Assembly (NCBI GenBank): GCA_958510875.1 | Contig: OY294067.1 | Coordinates: forward strand, 61,392,039-61,456,038 | DNA: 64,000 nucleotides | Direction: 5' to 3' | Origin: Endomychus coccineus | Lineage: Eukaryota > Arthropoda > Insecta > Coleoptera > Endomychidae | The notes under the pieces: model-generated | What the model saw: only the letters and a program-made list of their open reading frames with translations | Told to the model about the DNA's origin: nothing | The model's database searches: none | Position numbers and translations under genes: made by a program | Part shown: positions 9,304 through 21,994 of the stretch, piece after piece | Position numbering within the stretch: position 1 is the first letter of the stretch | How the letters are laid out: each line of letters begins with the position of its first letter

Positions 9304-11132
9304 GTCCAGGCGATAAGCCGGGAAAAAGCCCATAATAAAAAAATATATATAGTCAGCTAGAATTCCAATTTTTTTTTCATTTTGTTCCTAATACCCCATA
9401 GATCATTCATGACTATCAAGACCGCGTGGGTCGACCTTTCTACCCCCCAAAACGGTGTTCCAACCCCTGAGAGGAGCATTCTTATGAAAACAATCCAAAA
9501 GTTCAGAAAATGATTGAATTAAGAGCCGTAAATGGCCCTTGGTATGTTTTTTGGGTCGGTGATGACGATCCCACAGTTAGCTTTCTTAGAAAACTCCCTG
9601 CAGATGGCAAATTTGGAAAATTTATACATAATATATAATTTATAATTTTGTTGCCAAAATGACCTCTAGTAGGTTTTTTGGGTTGCTGATCACGATTCCG
9701 CTGTTATTTTTCCTAAAAAACTCTCCAGATGGAAAATTCGGGAAATTTGAGATTTTCCTGAGACGGTTATGAATGATAAAGTATAATTTCGTTACAATAA
9801 TGACACCTAGTATGTTTTCTGTGTCGCTGATCACGATTCCTTCGTTATTTTTCCCAAAAAACTCTCTCCAGATGGAAAATTCGGGAAATTTAAGATTTTC
9901 CTGAGACGTTTATGAATGATACAGTATAGAATCGTTACAAAAATGACACCTTGTATGTTTTTTGGGTCGCTGATCACGTTCCTCTTTTTATTTTCCCCAA
10001 AAAACTCTCTCCAGATGGAAAATTCGGGAAATTTGAGATTTTCCTGAGACGGTTATGAATAATAAAGTATAATTCTGTTTCAAAAATGACTAGAGGTAAT
10101 TTTCGCAACAAAATTATACTTTATTATTCATAACCGTCTTAAAAAAATTTTAAAGAAAGCTAACGAGACAATTTAAACTCAAAGATTTGTCACAGAATTA
10201 TTCTTGCACAACGAAACTGAAAATAAAAAACGAGATATCGTTGAAAAAGGATCGACAAGAAACTGGCAAATGAGAATAAATTATTGATCATAAAGGTAAA
10301 CTTATTTCTAAGCTAATAATTTTTATTCATACAATTTACAACAGTAATGACTGTTTAGATCATGATTATTCGGAAAAGTGATTATTATCCAGGATAACGT
10401 TTCGTGTTGTTTAACAATGAAGAACAAATGAAAGTTTTCAATGGCCTCTAGCGCCAAAACCAGCCTATAGAAAAAGTTGTGCCCATTGAACTTTTTGTTC
10501 GGAATGACTTGGACTATAACATATCAAAAATTCAGCCAATTCGACAGGGGGCCACTTTCCCTACTAAACTTTGCGGTATCCTTTCCCGAATTTTTCATCT
10601 GGAGATAGTTTTTTGGGGAAAATAACAGCGGAATCGTCATGTGCGACCCAAAAATACTACTAGAGGTAATTTTTGCAACAAAATTATACTTTATATTCAT
10701 AAAAGTCTCAGGAAAATCTCAAATTTCTCGAATTTTCCATCTGGAGATATTTTTTTGGGAAAAATAACAACGGAATCGTGATGTGCAACGCAAAAAACCT
10801 ACTAGAGGTCATGTTTGCAACAAAATTATATATTTATGTATAAATAGTTAGTTTCCCGAGAAAACTAACTGCGGAATCGTGATCAGCGACCCAAAAAACA
10901 TACGAGGAGCCATTTACGGCTCTTAATTCATTAATTTTCAAAGCTTTCGGATTGTTTTTATAACAATGCTCTTTGAGGGGTTGAAACCCCGTTTTGGAAG
11001 GGGGGGGAAGTAGAAAGGTATATCTCCGCGTTCTTGATAGTCATGAATGATCTATTGGGTATTAGGAACAAAATGCAAAAAAAAATTGAAATTCTAGGTT
11101 ACTTTTTTTTTTTTTCGGTTCGTTGCCTGGAC
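9304..11132. mobile_element. Foldback-type element with TA target duplication and subterminal tandem repeats
   Basis: The ends are GTCCAGGC... and ...GCCTGGAC, each next to TA (9302-9303, 11133-11134), so the element is 1829 bp. Both arms hold the same ~250-bp outer block in opposite orientation (for example TTTTGTTCCTAATACCC near 9380 and its complement near 11070). Inside that are direct repeats of roughly 145 bp (GAAAATTCGGGAAATTTGAG ... GGGTCGCTGATCACGATTCC): about four in the left arm, about three inverted in the right arm. The middle (about 10145-10585) is unique and has no long frame. TA duplication suggests it was moved by a Tc1/mariner-type transposase in trans. Confidence 0.8.
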
Positions 11133-11134
11133 TA

Positions 11135-12267
11135 AAACAGAAGTTGGCAATTTTGAGACTTTGACTACGGATAATACAATCCTCAAAAGACAATTCAGTC
11201 ACGTAAAACCACATCCATGTCTTAATTCTTGGGCTCATATAGCTTGTTGAAGGGAGTTTCTTTTAGGCTTACCATTTGTCTAATTCAGCTGATGTTCGTT
11301 TATTGTGCAATGGCTATTATCCTGAAATAATGGTAATGGATCCTCATAATTTGAAAATATTGTTTATTATTATCATGGAAGCAAAATCCAGATTGGATGA
11401 AACTAAGAAGTCAAATAGTAAAATGTAAATACTCACAATTATTAACTCAACTATAATTATTTCATAGGTACTGAGACCAGTCTAAAGTAAAGATGATGTT
11501 GTTTTGGTCATTACCACTACTGGTATGGTTGTAGTATAGGGATCTTCCATCCCTATACGAGATTACCTAAAATCCCTCAATTAGCGAATACAACCTTATT
11601 TCTATAATTAAATACATACAATCCATGTGTTTGTAAATGCATTAGGAATACACAAACAATATTTTCAGTGTTATGATAACCTTGTTATAATATAAACATA
11701 TTGTTTAGTATAAGCTGTAAAAAAAAAAACCTGACATCACGAGCGTGGGAACCTTGTATCCAAGGTGAATATTGAGGTGATATAAATATACTAAGATTAT
11801 TAAGACATTAGGATTAATAATATGATTGTTACGTGAGGCTTATATTTATCATGATCAATAGTAATAAGTAGTGTAATTGTGTGAGGTACGACTTTAAGTC
11901 ATAATGACGAGGTCAGTAATTACAAACACTTTTTGTAACGTGAGTGTTTCAATTCCTGTGCCCCAAAGGACCACCGATCAGCTTATGCCAAAATTTCCCC
12001 AGTCGTTAAGAGCTGGTTTGGACTCTATTAGGCCAAGAAAACAAATATTCAGATCCTATATATGAAAATGAAAGTAAACAAATCAAACCATTGAATACAG
12101 TTTGTATCCAGTACTGTTCATATAATCAAAGAACAGTTCTAGTAGTTTGTACAAAATATTGGCAAATTTATGATGCGGGTGAGTCTGAAATAACATAACA
12201 TTTTCTCCATCAATATACAGTAGTGCCAAGGTGTATTCACTCAGGCCTACAATATTGCTGTAGCTCC
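11135..12267. other. No recognisable feature
   Basis: AT-rich DNA without a frame or repeat I can name. Confidence 0.4.
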
Positions 12268-12836
12268 TAGTCGTACAGTCATTTCATGGATTTTTTTGAG
12301 ATTTGGTAACTAAAACTAACGTTTTCCGAACCCTAAAAAACATAAGAATGGATCTGTCACACGCCATAATCAAAGTTTTCCATTTTCCGAATGTACGTTT
12401 TCAATGACTTTTGACGACAAAATGAACAGAAAAATCGTTATCAGAGCTCTGTAAAACCTAAAAATCGACATATCATACACTAAGATTGAAAAAAAAAATA
12501 AAAATTTCCTAACCCGGAAAATTAGGGCAAATATTGGAAAATTCTTAATTATAATCATTTACAGTAACGATATAGGTATACCCCAATATAAAATTATCAT
12601 ACCATATTTACCAGCCAAATGCAATTTTTTCTCATATATAGTTCTCATTCGAAAATATTTTGTTTTCCCTGGATGGGGGCTTGAAAAATTCGATGAAAAT
12701 TAAATTTAGAATAGTGAATTCCTATGTAAAATTTAATGCTGAACAACTTTCAATCGAAACTTTTCTTTCTAAAATGCTTATTTTCGAGGATATAAGTGTT
12801 CTTTCCCGGAAAAACACGGAAAATCGTATATCTATA

Positions 12837-15152
12837 CAGGCTGTCCTCGAACTGCGTGGCTAAAATAAAACCGAAGATTCTTTGATTCGAAAAAAGTTTG
12901 ATGAGTCTTTTTACTTTTGCCTCAAGTGTCTTGTTTAGCCGGTAGAGGGCTTCAAAATTGCAAAAATAATTTTGTTTTTTCGGTGTAACTTAAGAACGTG
13001 ATGGAGAACTTTTACAATATTTGGCAGGTGAGTTACTGTCAATAATAGCCGTTTTTGAGAGTGGAGCATAGAGCCTTAGAGACCATAGAAATGGCTCAAA
13101 CTTGAGGATGTAACGGGAAAAGTGTCCAGAACTTTTTGTGGTGATATAATTCACTCTATATTTTTTATGTAGATAGCTTATCTAATTTAAAAACTTTTCT
13201 TACTCTTAGAAAATTTTGATAAAATCAACGGATTACCTTGAAAAAATCAATTTTCGAGTCTCTGCAATTTTGGCTTACTAATTTTACTTGATTAAAACAC
13301 CTTAGTTGCCTTTGCTTTTCTAATGTCATTTTGGCATTTGGAGAATTCATTCTCTAAACTGTCAGTTTTTACTTTGCTTTCCGTGAAAATTTTATAAAAT
13401 TATGGCTCAAAATTTCACTAACACTGAAATGGTTAATATCTCGGTAAAACACGAATAATAAAAACAATAGAAATGGGGAAACGATGTGATTATTTAGGAA
13501 AAACAAATGCTAAATTAAAAGAAACAACAAAACTTTTTGGGAAATCGCTAAGGCATCAATGGTTCGAAATGTTGCCCATTTTCCTGAATACACAAATTAA
13601 TTCGTTTCAAGAAATTGGATTGAACTCTGGCTAGTACTTCAGGATCATTCTTCAATAAATCCGCTTCATGATTAATTCGTTGCAACAATTCCTCTCGTGT
13701 GTTTACTGTAGCTGCATAAACTTTCGACTTCAAAGCGCCCCATAGAAAGAAGTCGCAGGGCGTCAAATCAGGGGAGCGGGCCGGCCAGTTCACTGGTGCA
13801 TCGTGTCCTCTACCTATCCAGCGATCTGGATATTCCGCATTCAAATGTCGCCTCACAGCTAATGTGAAATGAGGAGGTGCACCATCATGGATATACCAGG
13901 CCACGACGACTGTGTAAGGGCAAGTCTTCCAACAGTTCAAGTAGCCTTTGTTCCAAAAAGTTCAAGTAGTTCTCCCAGTTCAATCGATCGGGTATAACGG
14001 TAGGGCCAATAATAAAGTTATCCACAATTCCAACCCAAACATTGATTTTAGTTTGATTCTGAAAATATGTAACTTCCGTTTTATGAGGATTTTCATCAGC
14101 ATAGAAATGTTCATTATGGAGGTTAAAAAGACCACATCTCGTGAAAGTATCTTCGTCCGTGAACAGAATTCTTCTACAAAAATTGGGGTTTGCGTTTTGT
14201 CTTTGGACAATAAGCCGACAGAAATCTAGCCGATGACCTGGATCCATGGGCAATAAGTCTTGAACTGTTTTAATATGATAGGGATACAACAGTTCTTCTT
14301 CCAGTACATTATGAACTAATGATTTTGAGGTTCCAATACGAAGTCCCAAACGTAGTGTGCTTATCCCAGGTTCAGTTTCAACCGCTTACAGTATCGCTTC
14401 TTCGAGCTCTAACGTCCTTCTTGTCCGCCTGCGTCCAGTTTCTCTGCGATTTGCTTCAAATTTGCCAGTTTCGCGAAGGTTTGCCGATTTGGAAATCTGC
14501 GATGCGGATATCTTTCCCTTCTCCGGCCATTGCAACGACAAAGTCCATAAATCAATAACATATCAACCATTTCAGTGTTAGTGCAATTTTGAGCCATAAT
14601 TTTATAAAATTTTTACGGAAAGCAAAGTAAAAACTGACAGTTTTGAGAATAAATTCTTCAAATGCCAAAATGACATTAGAAAAGCAAAGGCAACTAAGGG
14701 ATTTTAATCAAGTAAAATTAGTAAGCCAAAATTGCAGAGACTCGAAAATTAATTTTTTCAAGCTAATCTGTTGATTTTATCAAAATTTTCTAAGAGTAAG
14801 AACAGTTTTCAAATTAGATAAACTATCTATATAAAAAATATCAAATGAATTACATTGACCACAAAAAAGTTCTGGACAATTTTCCCGTTACATCCTCAAG
14901 TTTGAATTTCTATGGCCTCTAAGGCTCTGTGCTCCACTCTCAAAAATGGCCATTATTGACAGTAACGCATCTGCTAAATATTATAAAAGTTCTTCATCAC
15001 GTTCTCAAGTTATACCGAAAAAACAAAATTATTTTTACAATTTTGAAGCCCTCTACCGGGTAAACAAGACAAAAGTAAAAAGGCTCATCAACTTTTTTTC
15101 GAATCAAAGAATCTTCGGTTTTATTTTGGCCACGCAGTTTGAGGACATCCTG
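12837..15152 (-). mobile_element. Mariner-like element with ~600-bp terminal inverted repeats
   Basis: The ends CAGGCTGTCCTCGAACTGCG and its complement (GAGGACATCCTG) are flanked by TA. The arms (12837 to about 13440; about 14563 to 15152) are complementary with only scattered differences for their whole length. The arms even include the start of the transposase gene, so ATGGCTCAAAA and the next dozen codons occur on both strands. The transposase lies between them on the minus strand (13548-14597). Confidence 0.88.
13548..14597 (-). pseudogene. Mariner-superfamily transposase, DD(~43)D type, frameshifted
   Basis: Cut-and-paste transposase. The start MAQNCTNTEMV (14597) lies at the arm edge. 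After a shift near 14410 and one TAA comes the helix-turn-helix part: GTSKSLVHNVLEEELLYPYH. First catalytic Asp: RILFTDEDTF. Another shift near 13890, then the second Asp in YIHDGAPPH and the third in RSPDLTPCDFFLWG, about 43 residues apart. The linker holds RWIGRG. This architecture is the arthropod group often annotated near rosa (DD41D) rather than classic mariner (DD34D). The C-terminus (QENGQHFEPLMP, stop at 13548) is complete. Two shifts and an internal stop make it inactive. The placement near DD41D is inference from spacing and motif wording. Confidence 0.85.
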
Positions 15153-15639
15153 TATATAAATTAAGACATTTTCCTTCACTGGAGGTTTTCAGCAACTATA
15201 TTTTTCGTAATCTACCAAAAATTTCCTAACTTCCTGTATTTCCAAACCTAAAGCCGGAAAAAAGTACGACCAATCCATAAAATGACTGTACTACTAGACT
15301 AACACGAATTGTATATTTGTGCACGTTTAATTCACTGAACAGAACTGTGATTCATAACCAATTCTTATCATTCCAGTTTTATCTTTATAAATGCTACTTG
15401 GGACCTTTCTGATACCGTCGCACAATTCGGTCGCCTAAGATTCCGTTCCGTTAAGCAACTCGGGGCATATGTATGGGGCCATCAAACAATTCGGATATAG
15501 CGAGCAAATACGACAAGAGGATACGGGATATTATTTTATTGATTCGGCTATGCTCAAAGATAACTTCCAGGAATTTATTGAAATGATGAATATTCCACCT
15601 AAAAGGTGAACTGTAAAAACAACGGAATCAGTGACTTTT

Positions 15640-16610
15640 CATGATGAAATTGAGCGGACGATAATCATGAAAGATTAATGAACAGCGTATTCGCATTCGA
15701 TACATGCATGGAAAGGGATTGTTAATAATTCAGAGAATGTTCGTCTGTTTTGGTTAATTACAAATCAGAAAATGTTTTTATAACAGCGCAATCAAGAGCC
15801 AATTTCCGATGAGATGAGCGGGAGCAGAGGATAGAATTCTGATGCGAGAGGGCCCCGCACTAAGTGCAATTATATACACACGTCTCGGTGGAGTTACCGT
15901 AAAGGGAAAGTAAGCAGCCTTCCGGTGTGTGTGGCGATGCATTACGACGGAGGTTTGTGTTATGGCCCGCATTATTGCCACTACCGACACGAAACAACGG
16001 GCATCGACGTGAGGCGACCGCCTCAATGCAAACATAATATAACAATTTGTCGCATAGCACACACATAATATCGGTTCAAATAAGAGCAGAGCGACTTTTA
16101 GGACCTGCAATATCCTTCCGCGGGAAGCAATTTGTTTTCATTCTCGTCTGTAGCGGCGCAATCAGGCTCGCCGACATCATCTGGCGGCCAACGAACATGT
16201 GCCGTGGGAATTACAGATAGTGGTAAATGGTTATTGCCGTGAGCGCGACTTTCATATATGTATTGACTTTTGGTATAATGCGTTCGTATATTGGCAGTTT
16301 GGAGGTAATGGAGCTGCTGATCAGATCGCCACTCTCGGTCGCTTCCATATGTGGTGGGTCTAGTCATCTCGAGAACGTTCTAAAAACTCCAACATAACAA
16401 ATTAACTCTTGCTTGTACTGCCGATAAAAACAGGTCGGGTTTGTTACCGGTGCTATGGCACGCTGGCAGTGCCGTAATTAGGCCTATCAACTGGGACCCG
16501 AGTCTCAAATAGCATCCAGCAATGATTCTATTTGATGAATGATTTTCAACATCGAAAATGTTTTTAGCTTCCAAGTATAGGCTCATAATTCGTGGAAAAT
16601 TTAGCAGTTA
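15640..16610. promoter_or_regulatory. GC-richer non-coding island, possible cis-regulatory DNA
   Basis: Clearly richer in GC and CpG than everything around it. Overlapping frames on the minus strand (15778-16110, 15860-16066, 16098-16367) resemble no protein and look like a by-product of base composition. No inverted repeat or transposon end is visible. It could be a conserved enhancer, a non-coding RNA or an unrecognised element. Confidence 0.3.
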
Positions 16611-17361
16611 GTAACAACAAAATTATAGTTAATATTCCAACACAAAACACCATTTCAATTTAATTCAATTAATCAAAACGGGTCGGACAAGTCCAGTATA
16701 CTTAGATCGCTTGTGCATTCTTTGGATTCAATTCAACAGATCTCTTCTTAAGAGAAAGTGGCCTGTAAGAAGTGGGTACTGTCACCCGTTTTGTCTTTTC
16801 TCTCACAGAGAGAACGGGTTTCCAATATTTAGGCGAGAACTTCGCATTATTGTGAAGCTTTGCCTGCCTGATATCAAATCCATCGCGCCACCCTGAGAAC
16901 CACGGTCCAGTAGTTTTCTCAGGACGCAGATCCCTGCATGCCCAAAACAAGGCAACTGCTTCATTCCTGGGTTTCCTGTTTAGCTTAGTATCGACGATAA
17001 CTCTAATGTAGATAATTCTTTGAGATATAAGGTCTATATTGACAGACTGATCTCTGGTCTCTCAGTCCCTCTACCTGAAACTAGCTAGTAACGATGACAA
17101 AATATTCGCAGTGTTCTGCTTACACTTGGCAACCGCTAGTCTGCAGAGAGCCACAGCTTCATTCTATCTATCATTTTAACTATCAAATTGTTTATCGCCA
17201 GGCACCACAGCAGCCTAGACTGTACTCCTCTCTAAGGATACCTTCATGTTCTGTTATACTAAATAATTGGAATAACTGTAAAATTTCACGTTCCACTGGA
17301 AAATCAAATATATCGAATAGTCAGCTATGAGTATCACACTATGCCTGCAAATGCGAGACGA
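16611..17361. other. Unassigned; faint LINE-like motif
   Basis: A minus-strand frame at 16702-16950 includes VPTSYRPLSL, which recalls the YRPISL motif of LINE reverse transcriptases, but flanking residues do not support it. Nothing else is recognised. Confidence 0.25.
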
Positions 17362-17369
17362 GTTCAAAC

Positions 17370-19235
17370 CAGTGGTGGCTCGTAAATTTTTGAGAGAGCA
17401 GGCTGGACATAAAACGTTTTTGTAAAAATATGCTCTATTCACAGCCTTTTAACCTTTGCACAGCGACCGTACCAGCTACTTCAGTGACAAAATTAATTGT
17501 TACCCAGCAAGAACCAACGTGGAGGTATAGAGTTTCTCTTGCCAAAAAATTATTTGATCGTTTTTTGTCTTTCATTTTTTTTGGATTTTTAATATTTTTT
17601 CTTTTTTTTGGAATTTTTCATATTTTGTTTTTTTTTATTAATTTTATATTTTTTTCATATATTAACGGAATTCTACGGTCTTTAGTTTGCGAAAAATGAT
17701 CAATAATATTATCAAAAAATGTATCATTTTGTTTTAAGTGTTTTACTAAATCTTTTTCAATAGATATTAAACTAACATTGTATAAACGATTTTGGCCCAT
17801 TGTATTTGGCATGTAAGTTTTAATTCGTTTGAGAGTAGAAAATGATCTCTCCACCGATGCCGACGTGACAGAAATGGTGACTGTCAAACAAAGTAGTTTA
17901 TAAAACTGAGGTAAAACTTGTTGCAAATCATTGTCTATCATATATTTTATCATATCGGCGTGACTGTCATACTGGCCTAAAATATCTTTATCCGAGTATA
18001 TAACGCATAATTCATTGTGCCGTGCTATTTTATCAAATATATATATATATATTTATATTTAAGAACTAAGTTATCTTAAAGTGTATTGGGGAACTCTTTT
18101 GAAAAAGATTCGAAAAATCTTCTATTCGTCAAGTCAAAAAACTTCAATTCATGTAAATCGGAAAATCGAATCTCAATTTGACCTTTAATAGTATCTAAAA
18201 TTTCATAAAAAAGTTGTTTATACTTAATGTAGTTTCTTGTCTACCAAATTATATGTTTTCCTCCTTTTCGCGGGAGGAGCGTCATCAGTTGAAAAATTTT
18301 CAAATAAAATATTAAAATGAAATTCTGTATTACGGAAACTTGAAATTTTTCCAATGAGATGTTTCAAACGATCTCTTGAATTTATGTTGTAAAATTTGAA
18401 AAATAAGATCAGCTTGTTGAAATATTAATTTAAAATTCTCAAGAAAAAACAAAAATCCTTCATTTTCTAAATAAGATTTTAAACCAACAGCAGCATTTAA
18501 TGAAACCTGATCTGTTGAAAAGTCATCACTGTTTAATACAAAATCAAATGTTTCAATTAATTTGTCTTTATTTTTATGGATGGTAAATACTGCACGTGAT
18601 GTAAAATTCCATCGAGTTGGAGCATTACAGGGAAATCAATGATTTTTTTAAAACTTCGTCTTGTCAATACTACTATTAGTATTAACAACGATCGATTTTG
18701 ATAGTTACCTGACATTACTAATCCTTTCAAATCCGGTAAAGGCCGTTTATTCAAAAGAAACACTTTTATCATATATTAATTCACTAAATGGATTTTCTAA
18801 AAGGCAGCAACTAACTCACTAACACTCATTTTAAATTCACAACAGAAAACAATCTAACCTTACTTGGCGTGACAACACATAAACAAACAAGCACTGACTG
18901 ACCTACTCAGCAGTCGGCAGAACGCACGTCTCGTATGTCATAGATTGCTAGCGGCTGCCGCAGGCTAGCCTCCAGAGGATGTTGCCGTTTTCGCTGATTT
19001 ACCCAGTTGGCGTTCGGACTGGTCGGAAAAACAACACATGCTCAGCGTTTGAGATATATAGAGAGTCTAGCCTCAGGGCACTGTTTCCAGATTAAAAATA
19101 ACTACTGAGAACGGGGAATTAATTGTAAAATTTTAAAAATTATCAGACAAACAGGAAATAAAATGGAGAATGATCATTAAGATGAATTGGTGAGGAGGCT
19201 GAGCCTCCTTAGCCTCCTTCGAGGAGCCGCCCCTG
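17370..19235 (-). mobile_element. hAT transposon with intact ends
   Basis: 8-bp target duplications GTTCAAAC at 17362-17369 and 19236-19243 are identical. The element starts CAGTGGTGGCTCG and ends CGAGGAGCCGCCCCTG, the CAG(T/G)GGCGGCTC-type inverted repeat common in hAT elements. It contains a decayed transposase on the minus strand. At 1866 bp it is shorter than a full autonomous copy, so internal sequence has probably been lost. Confidence 0.9.
17618..18800 (-). pseudogene. hAT transposase (ZMYM1-like), broken
   Basis: The last frame (17618-17953) is the hAT dimerisation domain: VLPQFYKLLCLTVTISVTSA, SVERSFSTLKRIKTYMPNTM and GQNRLYNVSLISIEKDL. Further upstream, frames between 18600 and 18050 read FTSRAVFTIHKNKDKLIETF, DQVSLNAAVGLKSYLENEG and PPAKRRKH. 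This is the pattern of insect proteins annotated as zinc finger MYM-type protein 1-like, which are hAT transposases. Several shifts separate the blocks, and the DNA-binding N-terminus is not visible. Confidence 0.82.
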
Positions 19236-19243
19236 GTTCAAAC

Positions 19244-21062
19244 ATCAATAATGTTTGTTAATAAAATAAAATTTATTCATTATACAGATGTGTGATACTG
19301 TCTTAATTAATAGTAAAAATTTTTTTTGGTAATGAAGAAATTCTAATAATATGATTTTGTTTTTGGGAAATATTTTTGCTTATGAAATAACTAGGTATTT
19401 AATTAGTGCGAGTGATACCTCTGCAAAGCGAAATTCTAATGCTCAATCTATTCAAAATTGGATTTAATTCATCGATTGTTTTCTTAATTAATAGATAAGT
19501 AGGTTTATATTGTGCTCTATTTAATGAAATATGTCAATATCTGAATGATAACAGATAAGATAAATATCTACGCTTTGTGAAGGTGTCATGCTATCTAGAT
19601 TTTCCGTTTGTTCAAGTATTATGGGCATCCTACTCCATTGTTGCATGCAGCTTACTTTGCACATACCTCAGGTCAAAGTTGTAAGGATAACGCCAACAAT
19701 TTTAGTCGATTAGTGGTGATGGAGTTCTTCACAAATACGAACTATTTCCGCTAAATAAAGCCTACAGAAAACAGAAACGTTCGTTTCTGACTGAAATGAT
19801 GATTATTAGGGATAAAATTTCATGAGAAATAATCTTTCCAGTCTCCTGATCGTACTGGAACAGAACATTCTTTCTGATGCTAAGTTTGGAGCAACATCCA
19901 AATACCTTCGATAATGATTGAGGTGAACTGGGAAACTCTGATTTGATTTGGTTCTCTATGGTAGCATTAGTGATGAAATCTAGTCACGTTTTAACATCAA
20001 ACGATACGGCTTACATTGATGAATATAAACAGTTGAATTGAATAAGAACTCGTTAGATTGTTAAACCTATATTGAATGTTTATATAGTAGTATGCCGATT
20101 CAGTTCTCCGTCTCTTATCATTTTGCCATAAGAAAAAGTTCTGAAAAATGGTGGGAACCCTCATGCAGGAGAAACTTGAGTTGAAAGTCTGAACAACTGA
20201 AGCACGTAGGCAAATATATTGAGGATATGCCGTCCTTTGAAGGGAACGCTAAGGCAGCGGCCTCGTGTTCATAGATGTTGGGTTCGTTAGAGATACACAC
20301 CTCTTGTTGGAATACCAGAGTGTTCAGAAAAATTTTCAGTTGAGGGAAATGTGACCATCTGGCGTCGATGATTAGTCTTGAAAAATGCTTCCCAAAATAA
20401 TTTTTCAATTTCTGGTTTGCTGGTTTGCACGTTTGATCTGAATGAATAGGGTAGGTGGATGAGTTTTAACAGGGAATACCCGAAATCTAAAATAACTTCA
20501 CTATTACTAAAATTCCACAACTTCCTTATTCATTGACTCCACACCCTAGTTCGCTTGCAAAAACACGTATTACAACAATTCGGTAACTTATTCGCAATGC
20601 TACTATTTTGATGTTTGGTGACTGATCAATGCTAACACGAAAATTAATTTATTCCAAACTGTCTGGGAAATTCAACTTCACGTCATAAATGTGCGGGCGG
20701 AAAGTAGAACATTACATCAATAGACCGGAAAGAACTACCCAGAAACACTTCCCGTGCTCCTGTCATCTTTATTCATAATTTCAACAACAATATCTTTGTT
20801 TTTGAAATCGCTCAAGAATGCCTACTAACTCGGAGCAGCTCCAGACCCATAAATACGCTAATCTAGTATTTTAGTCCGTTGGTAAGCAATTTTTGCTGAC
20901 TCAGGCACACCTGGACATAATCATCACTGTCCATTTTAAATATTTTTGAATATTTTCCAGCGATAAGTAGGTATTAAACCGAAATAAGTAGTGAATCTTT
21001 GATTTTTGTCACAACAATAAACAAACAGTGATTGTCAAGGAAACGATTTCATAGGCAATAAG
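19244..21062. other. No recognisable feature
   Basis: A minus-strand frame of 96 codons at 20118-20408 has no known domain. No repeats noticed. Confidence 0.4.
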
Positions 21063-21720
21063 ATGGTAATCAAAAATTGTTATGCATTTATAAAAATTCC
21101 TTAATTTATGATAATGTTGATTGCAATGTCAGAAAAAAATAGTATGTGTACTTCGTAGTAAAAGCACATTCCCAGACTTCAACGCTTGTTGGCCTCGGCT
21201 TAACGCCTCGGCCAACAATTTAAATTGTCGTCCGGGGATGTATTGCTTTTACTACTAGATACACAATGTACTATTGTCGAACCCATGAATTTGCTTTGAA
21301 TTTTAGATTCAAGTTCTTCCCTGTCTCAATTTTATTGATACAGATAATGTGTAGCTGTAACTATTAGCGACTATTCAAAAGCGAATTAATGGAACTGTCG
21401 TACAGATCAAAATTTGAAATTTGTTAATTTTTTTAGACAGTATGTCATTTTACGACAAATTTTTGTAAAATACCTTCAGCACTTGTTTAGAAATTCCATC
21501 TAAACTTGTATTTGGATAATCAATTGTCTGTCCTTAATTTATTTCATTATTCATGTATATGGTAATCAAAAATTGTTATGCATTTATAAAAATTCCTTAA
21601 TTTATGATAATGTGGATTGCGATTTCAGAAAAAATAGTATGTGTACTTCGTAGTAAAAGCACATTCCCAGACTTCAAGCAATTGTCTGTCCTTAATTCAT
21701 TTCATTATTCATGTATATAA
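21063..21720. repeat. Shuffled direct repeats around a hairpin
   Basis: About 120 bp (ATGGTAATCAAAAATTGTTA ... CCCAGACTTCAA) occur at 21063-21182 and 21560-21679, and a 40-bp block (CAATTGTCTGTCCTTAATT) at about 21521 and 21679. The first copy runs into a palindrome (about 21140-21275): AGTAGTAAAAGCA-type arms around an inner GTTGGCC/GGCCAAC stem. The second copy lacks that palindrome, so it looks like an insertion or excision product of a small foldback element. Confidence 0.65.
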
Positions 21721-21994
21721 CTGGGTTGACATCTAATTTGATAATTTTAATTTAGTCTAGATTTTAGTACATTGGATCTGAGAGCTTTGACGTTTGAATA
21801 TTCTACTCAAGATTTTATTCAATTTACAATCTGGTGTGTTTTGTTTTGACCTACACTTGGAAAATACTCTACAGTCAAGTGCAATCTTGTTTTCATTCCT
21901 ACTGCTCAGAAACAGCTGGTTACGGTACTGGATGCTGTAGTTAAGACCGTCATTCGATTAGACGGAATGACACTAAAAAACAAATAACAATCAC

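Larger units (their letters stand above)
12270..15294. mobile_element. TA-flanked inverted-repeat element (outer), host of the mariner insertion
   Basis: GTCGTACAGTCATTTCATGG at 12270 is mirrored by CCATAAAATGACTGTACTAC ending at 15294. Each end is flanked by TA. Without the inner element (12837-15152) it would be about 710 bp with no coding capacity, which fits a MITE. Only ~21 bp of inverted repeat is clear, so the call is less firm than for the inner element. Confidence 0.6.

Noticed and set aside
13948..14229. 93-codon plus-strand frame
   Set aside because: Shadow of the minus-strand mariner transposase.
15778..16367. Overlapping frames that could be a basic protein
   Set aside because: Three overlapping frames in different phases inside a GC-rich island; none has a domain or coding periodicity that I can see.
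16702..16950. LINE-like motif YRPLSL on the minus strand
   Set aside because: Only six residues fit; the flanks do not match the reverse transcriptase context.
20118..20520. Two overlapping minus-strand frames
   Set aside because: No domain, low complexity in places, and no conserved context.
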